NCBI GenBank assembly: GCA_023213395.1
Contig: CM041465.1
Span: forward strand, 226,245,741 to 226,309,740
Reading direction: 5' to 3'
Origin: Cycas panzhihuaensis
Lineage: Eukaryota; Cycadophyta
DNA length: 64,000 nt
The position numbers and the translations under genes are program-made. Every line of letters begins with the position of its first letter. The stretch's first letter is position 1. The notes under the pieces were generated by a model that was given only the letters and a program-made list of their open reading frames with translations, was not told where the DNA came from and searched no databases. Shown here piece after piece: positions 32,367 to 44,395 of the stretch.

Positions 32367-33577
32367 GCCCAAGAGCAACATGCAAAAGAGATTATTTGAT
32401 TGACTTTTTGCATTTTTTGATCTTTGGTCACTATGTAGAGCATCAAAAAATATTTAAAAACATGTCACCATGCAGAGCATCAGAATACAACCATGTGGCC
32501 ATTGCTGATTGATAGGAAAACAAATTACAATTCAGATTGTGTTATCAGAATTTTGATTAGACAACAAATAAGGTCAGAAATGGCTTAAGCCCACTTTACA
32601 CCATGCGATCGGGGGGTTTAGCATTTGGGGGTTAAAAATTACATACTTCAAAAAATATAAGATGCAATTAAATTATATTAACCTTTTCAAAATAAAACGT
32701 TTTGATGAAAGGCCTCCAAATATGTATTTACAATTGTGGTGGAGCTGCAATTTGCATGATGAATCGTTGTTTGCAATCTCTTCTTCAAATCTACCCACCA
32801 TAAGCACTTGGGACTCACACGGATCTTAGGCGTCTACCCTAGACACCTTTGCCTACAATGATGTGTTTGCTTAATGTGCTACACACTTTGAATTCCTCAT
32901 GGATCTGGCTCAATGGGCATCTACCACCTTTGATTATGCCCTGGGTCTGGCATTGACCACCTTTGAACTCGCCATGGCTTTGGCCCTGCCTTGGTGTGTC
33001 AGATTTTGGCAGTTTCCATTTGATTCTCCTACGTTCTGCTCTCTGGGTTCTTCAGCTTAGGCACCCCTGGATCTACCATAGAGAAATTGCCCTGGTGTCT
33101 TCCAAATTGACTTTCTTGGAGTTGACGGGCCCACAATCCTCTTCACAAACTTTGTTTCTCATCTCAATCATTGTTTTGGCACTCGATCCAATGCACAAAG
33201 GTTCTAGGCTTTTAAAAAAAATGAATTTGAAAACACAAATTGAAAAATAGAGGCGGGCATGACAAAACAAAACCCTAGTACTCCACAGATTTTGCAACAA
33301 ATGATCACCACAAGATTGTGCATACACTTCAGAAATGCCAACACCATGAATTTTCCACAAATTTCAACAATGTTTTTCCTTTTTAAATTTTCTGTTGAAT
33401 CACCACAGAATACCTGGCATTAAATGCCCTAGGATTTGAGGTTTGCAGTATCCACTCTGAATTCAGTTTTCAAACTTGACATTGGTTTGGCAATTCAAAC
33501 CTCAGCACTCATTCCATCTGCGAATTCTAGAATTTGGCTCTTCCTCCTAACTTTTGGCTCTGAAATTGACTAACAAA
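32367..33577. other. Probable intron sequence, no gene recognised
   Basis: No convincing coding region on either strand. A repeated word CACCTTTGA(A/T)T(A/T)(C/T)GCC near 32920-32975 and CTCTGGGT-like words give it a low-complexity look. If the primer site at 33578-33595 is real, this is the leader or interior of an old LTR element without gag or pol. Confidence 0.35.
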
Positions 33578-33595
33578 CCAATGGCTCTAATACCA
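33578..33595 (-). other. Candidate primer binding site, tRNA-Met type
   Basis: TGGTATTAGAGCCATTGG on the - strand matches the initiator tRNA-Met site at 13 of the first 14 bases. Three bases separate it from TGTAAGTTAC, a possible LTR end. Confidence 0.55.
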
Positions 33596-33598
33596 AAT

Positions 33599-33935
33599 GT
33601 AAGTTACATCGACGAAACAAAAGTAGAATTGCACACAACATATTATTTTTCCTAGTGGAATTGGTCTCCCTTTGTTTTTATAATTCATTAAAAATACTCA
33701 AATCTCACATCTTTGATGATATATACAAACATGGTATACATATAAATACAACTCGGGATCGGTAACAGTCAAATAAACTTGTAAATGCTTTATGACACCT
33801 GTCACATATTCATTAAGGGAATATGCAATTCCCTTGATGCTTGCCATCAAGTAAGTGATGACTTTTATGACTCACCAAACCACCCTAAGACTCAATTATG
33901 TTAGGATCTTAATAATATAAACATTAATTCTAACA
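33599..33935 (-). repeat. Candidate 5' LTR of an old, mostly non-coding element
   Basis: Runs TGTAAGTTACATC to AATTCTAACA on the + strand (337 bp), with TG...CA ends and a primer-site-like sequence beside it. Its right part resembles 1-92 of the window, which could be the other LTR. The similarity may extend past 33935, so the right end is uncertain. Confidence 0.45.
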
Positions 33936-33964
33936 ACATTGAGGCTTGCAACCTTTATAATGAA

Positions 33965-34320
33965 CTTCTAATAAAATAGTGTCATTAATAATGATTTTTA
34001 AATTTTATTCTTGTGATGCCCTACCTGCAATGTAGCCCTAACCCATTGAAAGTTTTGATAAAAGAAACAACAAAAAATGTGTTTTCTGGCTAGAAATGCC
34101 TAGGAAACGTTTTTGGGAAATGGGAATGATCCATCTTGACAATTAGCTTCTAATAAAATAGTATCATTAATGATAACTTTTAAATTTTATTCTTGTGACA
34201 CCCTACCTGCCATGTAGCCCCAACCCATGGAAACTTTGATAAAAAACACAACTAAAATCATGTTTTCTGGTTAGAAATCCATAGGAATTTTTTTTGGAAA
34301 ATGGGAACAACCCAAAACTA
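33965..34320. repeat. Imperfect tandem duplication, ~182 bp unit
   Basis: CTTCTAATAAAATAGT starts at 33965 and again at 34147. Both units continue with TTTTAAATTTTATTCTTGTGA, CCCTACCTGC, TAGCCC and GTTTTCTGG. It ends ~420 bp before a bZIP exon and is intronic. Confidence 0.8.
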
Positions 34321-34743
34321 TTTCTGGGAGGTTTCTGTGGCATTTTGAAGTTTTTGGTTTTGGAAATGTGGAGCCATCAAGGAAGGTGGAATTTCTGCTG
34401 ACATAGATTGCAAGTGGTGTGTTCATTTATATAACCATGTCTGTATGATCTGTAAGAGTCCCAGTCAGCTCCATTCTGCAAACACAACACCTTGTACATG
34501 AATCAGCATGACTAACATTGCCCCATTCGTTCAACTTGTTTGTATGAATGTGTTGGGTATCCGAGGGTATACTTGTGCCATGTTTCTAAATAGTAAATAT
34601 GTTGGAACAGTATTTTGTGTCATCCTAACGTTTACTGTCTAAGGTATAGCGCAATTATGTGTCCTGTATACATGCGTGTGGGGGTTTACTACAGTAGTTG
34701 ATCATTATCTTGGAATTCAATTGCGTTGTGCTTTGGATCCCAG

Positions 34744-37094
34744 AATGCTGTCAAACAGAGAATCTGCAAGGCGTTCAAGGAGAAGAAAACAAGCACACTT
34801 GAGTGACCTTGAGCTGCAAGTAAACATGTCTTCTTTTCATTCATTGCTTATTAACTTTAATTCACATGGCAGTTGAACCTACAAGCAGTTCTTTTTATTT
34901 TCTTAAGAGAATCTGAATCTGGGATAATATTGGGTTATTTTTTCAACAGGTAGCCCAATTAAGAGTAGAAAACTCTTCTTTATTTAAGCGCTTCACGGAG
35001 ATCCGTCAAAAGTACAGCGAAGCTGCTGTTGATAACAGGGTGCTAAAATCTGATGTGGAAGCATTGCGGGCAAAGGTATGCAGATGTTATTCTTGTTTTT
35101 TGCAGTCTTCAACATGACTTTTTAATGGGATTTCTTGAAAATAAATTGCCATATTTATTTGACGTGATTTATTTTTAAATATTCATGTACATTAAGTTTC
35201 CAAAAGATTGGTGCATGTTCCAAAATATGTGCAGAGATGCTGATGTCACATGAATCATTCTAAAAAAGGAGTCTATTAATGTTCACAGGAGAATAAAAAT
35301 GGTTCAAGAGCCTTGAGAAATTCACTGTACGCTACTGTAACTATTAGAGGGCTCAAATAATCTTCATTGTCTGAATATAATCTATAACACAGCAATTAAA
35401 CTAAAAGTGAACTTGGTGCATTAATTGTCCAAGCACAAAGAAAGTGTGTGACAGCAAGGGACCATATTCCAAGCATGATGTGTGACACTAAGTGTTAGTT
35501 GGGGTCAACTCAAGCTTAAACAATGAGGGGTGAGATCTCAAGTGTTTTCATTTTTCACAATATAATCCCCCATCTATGGTTGAGAGAAGGTTAATTAGGG
35601 TCTGTTGCAGCGTAGGTGGTTATTTGCTTGTTGCTGACATAACTCATTGGTAAGGTTGTCAGAATCTGGGAAGTGCTTGGGTTAGTATGATTCCAGTTTT
35701 CAAACTTAGGGCCAACCTGTATTTGGGCTGCACCCCTCTCCACTTATTCTTTTGAAAAGCAGCTAAAATACGACTTGCTCTCAGCCAGACTAACTCTAAC
35801 CTAAAAGACAATTTCACACTACCAAAAAAGAAAAGAAAAAAAGGTCAAAAAGGAAAAGAAGTAATAGTTTAAAAAAGAAAAAATTCTATGACCATGAAAG
35901 TGAAGATAGCACATTTTTAGAGGTAAGATTATTGAAGACAGCACTTCAGAAGCAGACATTTTGGAGGCAGCATCTATAAAGACAATTTCTTAAAACAGAC
36001 ACAAGCAGCTAACATACAACCTGCTCTTGACAAGACTACTCTAACCTAAAAGACAATTCTGCACATACTGCCCCCCGAAAAAAACAAGAAAAGAAGAGGA
36101 AAAGAAAGGAAAAAAGGGAAAGGAATTAAAAAATGAAAACCTTCTATGACCATGGAAGTGAAGATAGCACATTTTTAGAGGTAAGATTGTTGAAGACAGC
36201 ACTTTAGAAGGCAGACATTTTAGGGGCAGCACTTTTGAAGACAATATTTCTTGAAAAAATAGTAGGCATCTGGAGTTGAAGTTTTGAAGACATAAACATC
36301 CATTTGGAAGCTGCTTCCTAGATAGCTGTTTTCTGTGCCCCTATGTAATTTCTTTCTTTTATGCTCCCAACCTCTCCCCTCCCTTAAATGGTACACCTAA
36401 AACCTGATGCGCACCTGGATTTTTAGAAATCTGAACTTGGGTTCTTGCACAGGCCCATCTGGCACACCAGCAAACTTGTGCAACATAGGTCATGAAAAAT
36501 CCTTTCTTTCCATCCATTTAGTTTTCCCCCATTTGCTGTGAGTTGCTGTTTTCTGTAATAGGGACATCCTTCATGGTGAAAATGACGGACTGGTCGGCTT
36601 TTAGCAATATTCTGAGTCTTTCCTTTGGGAGCATGCTTGGAGACTTCCATATGTTGAAATTCTCTTTTCAGGTGAAGATGGCTGAAGATATGGTCTCCAG
36701 GGCTGCTGCTGCAGCTGCTGCAAGACACCCACCTAGAAATGCATCCCAAGTTCAATCAGCTGTCAGCCAGAGATACATAGGCGGGCCATTTGATTCACCT
36801 CCAACTGCTGTGGTGCAAGGGGAAGGGGGTCTTTACATGCATGCAGTACAGTCCACGGCAACACAAGAAGGGGCATCATTGTCGTGTGCAGTTTCTGACC
36901 TGAACCAGCAGAACAAGAACTTGCAAATGCAGCGTACTGGAAATAAAATGGGACGGACACCCTCAATGCAGCGGGTTGCAAGCTTGGAACACTTACAGAA
37001 GCGAATCTGTGGGGGAATAACTTGTGGATCAACACAATGGGGAGGAGTCTGGGATGCTGAAGACTCACAGGTGACCGAGCATGGTGATCACTGA
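34744..37094 (+). CDS. Group C bZIP transcription factor (CPRF2/Opaque2-like), 3' exons
   Basis: Nuclear DNA-binding dimer of the plant group C bZIPs, which act in light, seed-storage, amino-acid and energy signalling (family knowledge). Three exons are visible: 34744-34819, 34950-35075 and 36672-37094 (207 codons, stop TGA). Each is flanked by AG and GT where expected, and phases agree. Exon 1 starts with one base completing an Arg codon, then [19 protein letters not shown], giving the N-x7-R basic signature. Exon 2 continues the zipper with LRVENSSL and [12 protein letters not shown]; heptad positions read L, L, L, I, A, L, L. Exon 3 has [10 protein letters not shown], a poly-Ala run, and near the end [20 protein letters not shown], as in CPRF2. 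The N-terminal exons lie left of the window beyond a >34.7 kb intron. Confidence 0.92.
35758..36245. repeat. Tandem duplication inside a bZIP intron, ~246 bp unit
   Basis: AGCAGCTAA-ATAC begins at 35758 and at 36004. Shared blocks are CTCTAACCTAAAAGACAATT, TTCTATGACCATG, AGTGAAGATAGCACATTTT and AGAGGTAAGATT. Each unit contains a purine-rich AAGAAAAG stretch and a GGTAAGA word like a 5' splice site. It sits 0.4 kb upstream of the last exon, in the 1.6 kb intron 35076-36671. Confidence 0.85.
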
Positions 37095-38271
37095 TTCGAA
37101 CTTTGGGACTTCGGAACTCATAGCATTCTTCAAATGTGTTTTCATTGTCCATAATGGAATTATTTTGCAGCATTTGTGTTGATATTATAATTCAACATGA
37201 TGTAGGATTTTACAGAATATGCCATAGACATGAAAATTTCTTTGGACTGCTGGCAGATGTACGGTATAAAGTTGTGTACATCTGTTCTGCATGAAAATGC
37301 AGGGTTAAGTATTGTTTTGAGCAAGTTGTATTTGGCTATATGTACATAATCAATATAACTTTATGTTCATGCTTAGTTTTAAGGAAGCACCCTAGCAGTT
37401 TACCGATTGTGGCATTTCTTCATTTCCAAATCTGTTGTGTTGACACTGACATCAAGCCACAGGGAACCAAAAACATTTGAACTACGGAATTATAGAAGTG
37501 CTGATCCCAGAGGAAACCAAAATGTAACGCAGTGCACTTCTGAGTCAAGATTTCTAGTCTATGGTAGTATATAAACTGGTTATGTGAACTTCTGTTTAAA
37601 ATGACATTTTTTGCCTGTAAAGAACATAACTTTCTGCCTTAATTTTTCTGTTACCTTCCTCCCATACATCTTTACGCCCACGGAATGGCAGATTGATTCT
37701 AAGAAAGCTGCATGGTAATTTGATGTTTTGTAAGTTGATTCTTTTGGAGTAGGTATGCTGTAAACAGGATCATAAACATGCATATGGCATATCAAGTCTA
37801 CAAAAGCAGTCAATCCTGTGAACTCACATTGTCATGCAACAGTGATTCATCTGAATATATGATTACGTTGGGTTAAAGAAAACAATTGCTGAAATGCCTG
37901 ATTTCAGAGTGTTGACTTGAGGTGATCCAAAGAATATTCTAGAGCAGGAATTGAAGAAATTGACATCTGATTAACTCCACCCATTTAGACAAACAGCTTT
38001 TGGAACAAACTACATGGAAATAAACAATGGCATACACTTGTCAGTCCTCTTTTAGTCTGTTTGGGATGAACTTATGTTGAAGTTTGGACAGTCTGCAGAG
38101 ACAGATCTTGTGAAATTCATCTGAAGTCATAGTTCTAAGCAGTAGCAAAGGCACGCGAGCTTATGGTCCTATGATTTGATTATTCATCCCTGTGTTATTG
38201 CTGGCGCATGGCATATGCTTAGGAGAATATTGATAAACTCGCACTGTTATGGAACATATCGTGTTCGAATG
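37095..38271 (+). other. 3' flank of the bZIP gene
   Basis: Contains the presumed 3' untranslated region just after 37094. AT-rich, with TATGTACATAATCAATATAAC near 37340, where transcription could end; no clear AATAAA was identified. No other gene is seen. Confidence 0.4.
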
Positions 38272-39035
38272 GTAACATTTATGCAAGGTAATGTGGTATT
38301 ATGAGAGTGGGTCACTTGTTCATTGTCACACTTGGTGGATAACTGGCAGACAAATGTTACCGATAATCTTTTTGAAGTGCCAACATTTATGTAGCATGGA
38401 AGGACAAACGATTATTGATAATCTTTTATATGCCAAGGCTCAACATCTATATGATGAGGGACAATGACTGTACAATGGTTATTGATAACCTTTAAGTGCG
38501 AGCCTTTATACAGTAAAGAAGAATTGCTGGGGAAAGCTTATTTTGCATTCACAATACTTTCATGTTCGAATTGTTGATGTTTGCTTGCAGCGATGATTAC
38601 ATGACATACAAAAGTGAGGTTTTGATTTGGTATATCATCTTACAGTGCAATTCCAATAGTGCCTTCTCACCTATACACCATCACTTTGATAATGTTTGTC
38701 CAAGGTAATGTGGTATTAGGATAATAGGCCACTTGTTACTCTCAATACTAGGTAGATGAGTATGTTATTTATAACCTTTTTAAAGTGTCAGTGTTCATGC
38801 AATGTGGAAGGACAAATGGTTATCGATAATCTTAAGTGCCAAGCTTTACACAGTTAAGAAGAGTTGCTGGGAACACAACTCAATTTGGACTTGAAATATT
38901 TTCATGTTCAAATTGCTTTCATTTGCTTGTGGCCATGATTACTTGACATGTGAAAGCAGAGGTCATTTTAATTTGGTATATTAGCTTATATTTCAATTCA
39001 CAGGGTGCTTTCTAACCTATACAATATTTTGCTTT
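38272..39035. repeat. Tandem duplication downstream of bZIP, ~417 bp unit
   Basis: CAAGGTAATGTGGTATTA occurs at 38284 and 38701. The units share GGCACTTGTT-like words, GTGGAAGGACAAA, GGTTATTGATAA/GGTTATCGATAA, AGTTGCTGGG and TTTTCATGTTC. A shorter internal repeat around GATAATCTT..AAGTGCCAAG adds structure. Non-coding. Confidence 0.8.
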
Positions 39036-42000
39036 GTTCTAGTTGTTGCAAAGGGCCAGGATCTTAAGTTTGTTGGGCAAATTAAAGAACAACTAAAAAA
39101 ATATCTATTTTCTTTGAAACCTTGGACATAGAATGTTTCTGCTGATTCTTATTGCATTATTATCTTCCAATTTGTTCAGTCTTTGTGTGTTTTCGAAAAA
39201 ATTGCATGTTGGAGACTCTAGCTTACCACAAGAACTAATTGTACTGTGGAACCAAAATCTTTTGTCTTTCTGTCCTGATTATATATGCTCATATATTGAC
39301 ATTTATTTTAAGATTATACACAGCCTTTTAACTTCTGTTTTTCCCTCTAAAAATAGCATTGTTTTTATTAAGATTGGAGATGAAGCCATGTCTTTAACAA
39401 CAAAAGATTGTACTAACGGTCCAATGTATTTTTGTTTTGTTCGGGATTTACACCACTTTACACCAGTGTCATAGATTATACCAGGGTTGCAACTTAGCCT
39501 TTGTTGTTGAACTCTTGGCTCCTTATATTAGTAACACATTTAAATTATTGAGTGCCACTTAATGGTGGCCAGTCGTATCACTCCAAGCTCTATTTTGCTA
39601 GCCAGCCATGGTGTCATGTAACCGGCAACCTTTCTTTGATCTCTTTTGTGCTATAGCTTTCCAACTCATCAATAGCTTACCACAACCATATTTGTAAGTC
39701 CCATATAACTAAAGATTTATGTACATAAAGCTTTATTTTCTACTTTTTTGGTGTAAAACATGATCTATTCATATACAATCCTCATTCATTGAGAGATTTT
39801 ATCTTGATGAAACATTGATTTGAGATATATTAATGTTGTTTGACTAGGGTTTTATGTTTATCAACTACAGTCATGTGTTAATATCTGTCAAAAAAGCAAG
39901 ACATTCACACTTGACATCTACAGAACTCAGCATGTCCGAAATTGGGTTTAATTGCTGATTTATTCAGTCTAAAATTCAGTTGCATTGATGTATTCTATAA
40001 TTTCTTCCTCCAAAATGACAATATTTGCCTTTCTTAGAATGAAGAAAAAGTTGGAACTCAATTGAATGCCAATATGAAAATATAAGGTGAAACTGTGAAA
40101 AACTAATTTAGTTGGTCAATCTCAACGTAAAATGTTTTAGCTGCTGGCAAAATTATTTGTTATCATTTTTTGTTTCTCAACTTTTTACTACTGAACAAAT
40201 TTCATGAAAAGAGGACAACAATTTTTTGAACATCTATGCCTCTCACAAGGTCAGATCCCTAGAGGCTAAACAATGCTATTATAATATACCTCTTTTAGTA
40301 GATGTTGAGCAGGTTTTGGGTGTTGGTTGTGAATTTGTGACTTGTCCAAGAACCAGTTTCATAAGATCACTGCCAGATAGGATTCATTGCTCTTTAGTCC
40401 TAGATTGTAGGACTGATTAGCAATGAAGCGCTTGGTCTAGTTGATAGGGAATACTTCCAATACTTGGTTATAATACTAGTATGAGGTTATACTTCTTCCT
40501 TTTGGCTATATGGGTATTCCTTTTGTTATGTGCAGTTTGTTATTGGTTAATAGAGTGTACTATCATGATTTCTACGTCATGATTTTGTTTGACACATTTC
40601 AGTTTATTAGGGAATGATGTATTATAAGGATCAAATGTTTGGCTCCTTCGATGGTTCTTGAGTTTGTGTAGTTTCTTGAAACCCTGTGATGCAGTATTAA
40701 ACATGAGGATGTGGGGATTGAATGGCGTAAGTGAATTTTGAAAGAAATATCGATGGTCAAGAGATACTATGGTGAACATTGGATAGTTAATTGCATGTAT
40801 TAGTTAGTTATTAAAGTTCATTAATAATGTAATTGGTTATTACTTGATGGTCATTTTTCCTACCAATAGGAACCAGTCCCTTTTTCCACCGTTATGAAAG
40901 AAGACATATCTCTATAAAAGAGATTGTATTGATGTTACTCTTGTTCTTCTTAAGAATCACCTGAAGAGAGAATTTCCAAAAAAAACTCTCAAGAGAGGAA
41001 GACGGTAAAGTTGACAATAATTATTTTAGTCTCCTCCAAGTTTCATAGTATTTTTGTCAATATTTATTTTCTTTTGTGTCTTTTTAAACTGAAAGAGAAT
41101 ATTAAGATCAAACAAGTTAGTACAACCTTGATGGAGCTCTACATTGTTCGTGATTAGACTACATATTTTGTTGGTAAGTTGGATTCCACAACATTTGGAT
41201 TTAGTCCAAATTTTTGTCAAAGTAGACTTATTTCTGCTAGTTTGCTTCAGAACCACATTGATTCAAATATAGCTGCAATCGATTCGCCTTAGACTTGTAT
41301 AGGCTTTCTAATAGCTTCATTTATTCAATTTCTCTTTGGTTAAATTGGTTTTTGTTAACTGAGATAAATGATTTTTAGGTGAATCATTAATTATTTCTAC
41401 ATTGTATTTGATTATGTCCCCTCAACTACTAATGTTCGACTTATAAAACTTGCACACACACTTCTTAAGTAGTTTGTAACATAACACTTGGTATTATTAG
41501 AGTTTATGTTCGAGGCTTATTTCCCTCTTATCTCTAGTTCTATTTGACTAGATGGACAGTACTAGGTGACACTAGTTGTCTAGATCATAGTCCTAAACAC
41601 TTTAGATAGAAGGCATACTATTGATGCAAATAACTTGCGTTGGTGAATAGTTTTAAAGTGTAAGATAGCATCCAAATTTTAGGATAAGTATTTAGCTCTT
41701 AAGTGAGGAGTAATTGCTCTTTTGTGGAAGTGGATGTATCAAATAATTGCCCAAATTACTTTATAAGAGGTCTATAATTTTCTAATTTAGCTTTTTTTTT
41801 TGGGAGTTATTTTTTTCTCTAATATTGCATAAAGGAAGAAGAAAACAAAGCAAAAGCCACCTCTTCTTCAAATTCTCTTATATTTTTGGCCTAAAAGTTT
41901 TGAAAATTGTTAGCATGGTAGTTAATGTTAACCACACTTTATTAACGTTAAATATGGCTAGTCAAGTGAAAGGGCAAAAATGGGTTGGATAAACCGTTTT

Positions 42001-42139
42001 TAGAATTATAGAAGTCCATAGAGTCCATTCTAATTTTAATTAATTTGTGTGAAGGTAATATAATAGTTTTTCATTGTTTTTGTAGATTTTTTTTCTAGAA
42101 GGGTTTTCCATGTAAATTCTATGTACTATACTTTTGCGT
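39036..42139. other. Intergenic, no gene recognised
   Basis: AT-rich. Short frames (for example 39133-39474) show no family motif. A promoter-like TCTCTATAAAAGAG near 40912, followed by CTTGTTCTTCTTAAG, could be an isolated LTR remnant, but no ends or partner are found. Nothing else was supported. Confidence 0.4.
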
Positions 42140-42535
42140 GTGCTTCTTGTATATGATCAAGATTCTGTGAGAATTCCAAGGGGAATTCACACCAACCCAA
42201 ATAATTCCACACCCAAGATTATCTTCTAGAGCTTTGTGTAGGTAGACAAGCACTAAAAGCAAATATTAAAGTGAAAAAGTCTAATATCTAATGCTTTTAT
42301 GATTATGTAGACTAAATACTAAAGTGAAATAACATCAATAATATATGTACAAGAGATACCAAACTTACAATAAATAAATTTGCGTTTTTTAGTTTCCTCT
42401 TTGAGGTGAGGCGTCTTCTCAAAAATAATTTCTTAGGGTTGAAAATATGGCAGATTTAGAACCCGAGTCAATGCCAAAATCCTAGGCCAGAAAGTCCTAT
42501 GTATAGGCAACCAAGTCCCTATTTAAGAAAGTTGG
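42140..42535 (-). repeat. Possible diverged chromovirus LTR fragment
   Basis: TTTCCTCTTTGAGGTGAGG (about 42398) resembles TTCCCTCTTCGAGGCGAGG in the inner chromovirus LTR (about 24524), and a later TATTTAAG word sits at a comparable distance. Similarity is patchy and judged by eye only. Confidence 0.25.
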
Positions 42536-42539
42536 CTAG

Positions 42540-43225
42540 AAAGATTAATTATGCTCCTACTGCAAATTTTCACTTGTCAAGGGTTTCCACTGTAGTCTAG
42601 GGTGTGTGTAGGTGGTCAACATACATATTCTTTAGTTGATCATCCTCATAAGTCCACAATTTACATACATTCTATATGCATTCCACAATAGGTACACATA
42701 ATTGTTCACGTTAACTCTTATATTATATTAAACAATAGTCAAAATTACATCAATTGGGGTCCATTCGGTCTTGACTGGTCAATTGTACCAGATCAGGAAT
42801 CATTGGAACTCACTAACTCAGCTCTCACACATATTCCCACAATTGAACGTGTTTAAATACATTGTGCGTCCCTATTGAGGAACGATTGCGTCAGCAGTCG
42901 CAACTATTTATTCTCTGGAATAGACGCCTGTTCAGAGTTATCCGTCTGTTCGTATGGTTGCTCGCGTGTCTCTTCCATACTGCCACTGTTCCCATCTTCC
43001 GTGCTGCATTCCTAGTTCATTATCTGGTCAGCATATGTTCATTTTTTCCAACATGTGTTCCTTCATTGTTTTATGCATTCCTTTTGTACAACAACCGTTC
43101 TAAACGTGGAATGCATTCCGTTTTGGCCCTGTGTTGTCCATTCTTGATCTGGAATGCATCTTTTGTTGGTTGTTCTGTTGCTGGTTCCTTTCCTCGAACG
43201 TATGGTGTCACTTTTAGTTGCAACA
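42540..43225 (-). repeat. 3' LTR of family A copy A2
   Basis: The right end GTTGCAACA followed by TCTATCTGGGGTCCAC matches the A1 end CCCAACA followed by TCTATCCCAAGTCAAC. The left part shares CACTTGTCAAGG and GTAGTCTAG with 4078-4117. The left boundary is uncertain by ~20 bp. Its U3 (43010-43200) repeats GGAATGCAT/ATGCATTCC and GGAAC/GTTCC words instead of the GCATACC of A1. Confidence 0.75.
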
Positions 43226-43261
43226 TCTATCTGGGGTCCACAAAATGGGTTGAGTATTCGT

Positions 43262-44395
43262 GCTCAAAAATCAAAAATTCTAAAAAATTTTGTATATTGC
43301 TTCCTTTTCCCCTCTTTGACATTAGGGCTGCCCCTGTAGTCCCGTTGATTCAACTTCCTTTAACATATCCTCATTTATTTGGGTCAAGGTTGCTATAATA
43401 ACATATTTTTCTTTGATTTTTTCTTGCAGCTCTGCTATTTATGTTCTGTATCTTTGTTCTAATTCTTGTAGCGCTTGAATTATATATGTGCCCTTCTCAC
43501 TTAGGGCTAGCTGGGAAGAACCCTCTCCTAGCTCGGATGTTACTTGTGGAATGTCTGTTTCCTATTCCGGAGGTAATTCTTCTTCAATAGATTGCTCTCT
43601 ACTTCTCTTTGAGGCCCTTTTCGTTGCCTGTTTGGTGTGGAAAGGAAGTGCCTGGTTTGTGTTGCACCCATTTAAGAACTTTCGTCATCTCCGCCTTAAC
43701 TTGGCGCTTCACTTCCGGATCCTAGACGCTGTTGGGCATGGTGTTAATCCATTTCTTTGTTATTGGTTCTCCTAATTAGATGGGTAGTGAAGGAGGATGG
43801 ATGTCTTGACACTGATGAAATAATAATGCAAGTAAGAGTGATGGTTGTCTAAAAGGATGACTTTGCAACTCCCTAATCGCCGCTTCAATGTCATGCACAA
43901 AAATTCACTCCAATTCATTTTAACTCCATCATGTAGTGCCAACAATAATGGTATTGATCCTCCCAGAATATAGATGTGTTTCTACGTTGAGAGGAATTTT
44001 GATACTAACACCTTGGCTGCCCATTGCAACTCTCTGTCAGTAATATCAATAATTCTAATGCCTCCCGAGAAGACTTGAGTTGTAGGAGTGCATAGTTCCC
44101 TTATCCAGGTTTTCCTATCCACCTCTGATTTCTTGGTGATTGTGGGGGTTTCTCATTCATTTGATAACTCTGTAACTTCTTGAATAATGGCTGTGTCTAT
44201 CTTGACTTTCTCTTAATTCCATTTTACTACTACAATGATTTCTTCCATAATTTCTGGATTCCAATATAGGCGTGGTGTAATCACAAAGTCTCTCCATCCA
44301 GCTTGTTGAATCTTTGCTTTAAAGTCTTCTGGAAGTTCCTCAAACTTTATTTGGAACATTGGTGTGTGGGTCTCCTGCATTCCTGCAATCTTCAT
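43262..44395 (-). pseudogene. ORF3 of family A (copy A2)
   Basis: Starts ATG at 44395 (MKIAGMQETHTPMFQIKFEE). Aligned with A1 ORF3 it has FEELPEDFKAKIQQAGW, KVKIDTAIIQEVTEL, KSEVDRKTWIRELC, SGGIRIIDITD, LQWAAKVLVSKF, then DGVKMNWSEFL. After one frameshift come QPSLLLALLFHQC and EPITKKWIN, and further on EMTKVLKWVQHKPGT. Stops interrupt it (first at 44213). The order and spacing of conserved blocks match A1 over ~370 codons, so it is a real inherited gene of the family and not chance. Function unknown. Confidence 0.6.

Noticed and set aside
32963-33360. Opposing ~95-codon frames
   Set aside because: No motif or homologous copy in the window; composition is as expected by chance.
34676-34743. 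ATG at 34676 as start of the bZIP protein
   Set aside because: Residues before MLSNRES do not resemble bZIP N-termini, and a CAG acceptor sits exactly at the conserved intron position.
36543-36671. Extension of the last bZIP frame upstream of 36672
   Set aside because: It reads through intron sequence; a pyrimidine-rich tract and CAG acceptor precede the conserved VKMAEDM block.
39133-39474. 113-codon + strand frame rich in Leu and Phe
   Set aside because: AT-rich, hydrophobic by composition, no family pattern, no splice or promoter context.
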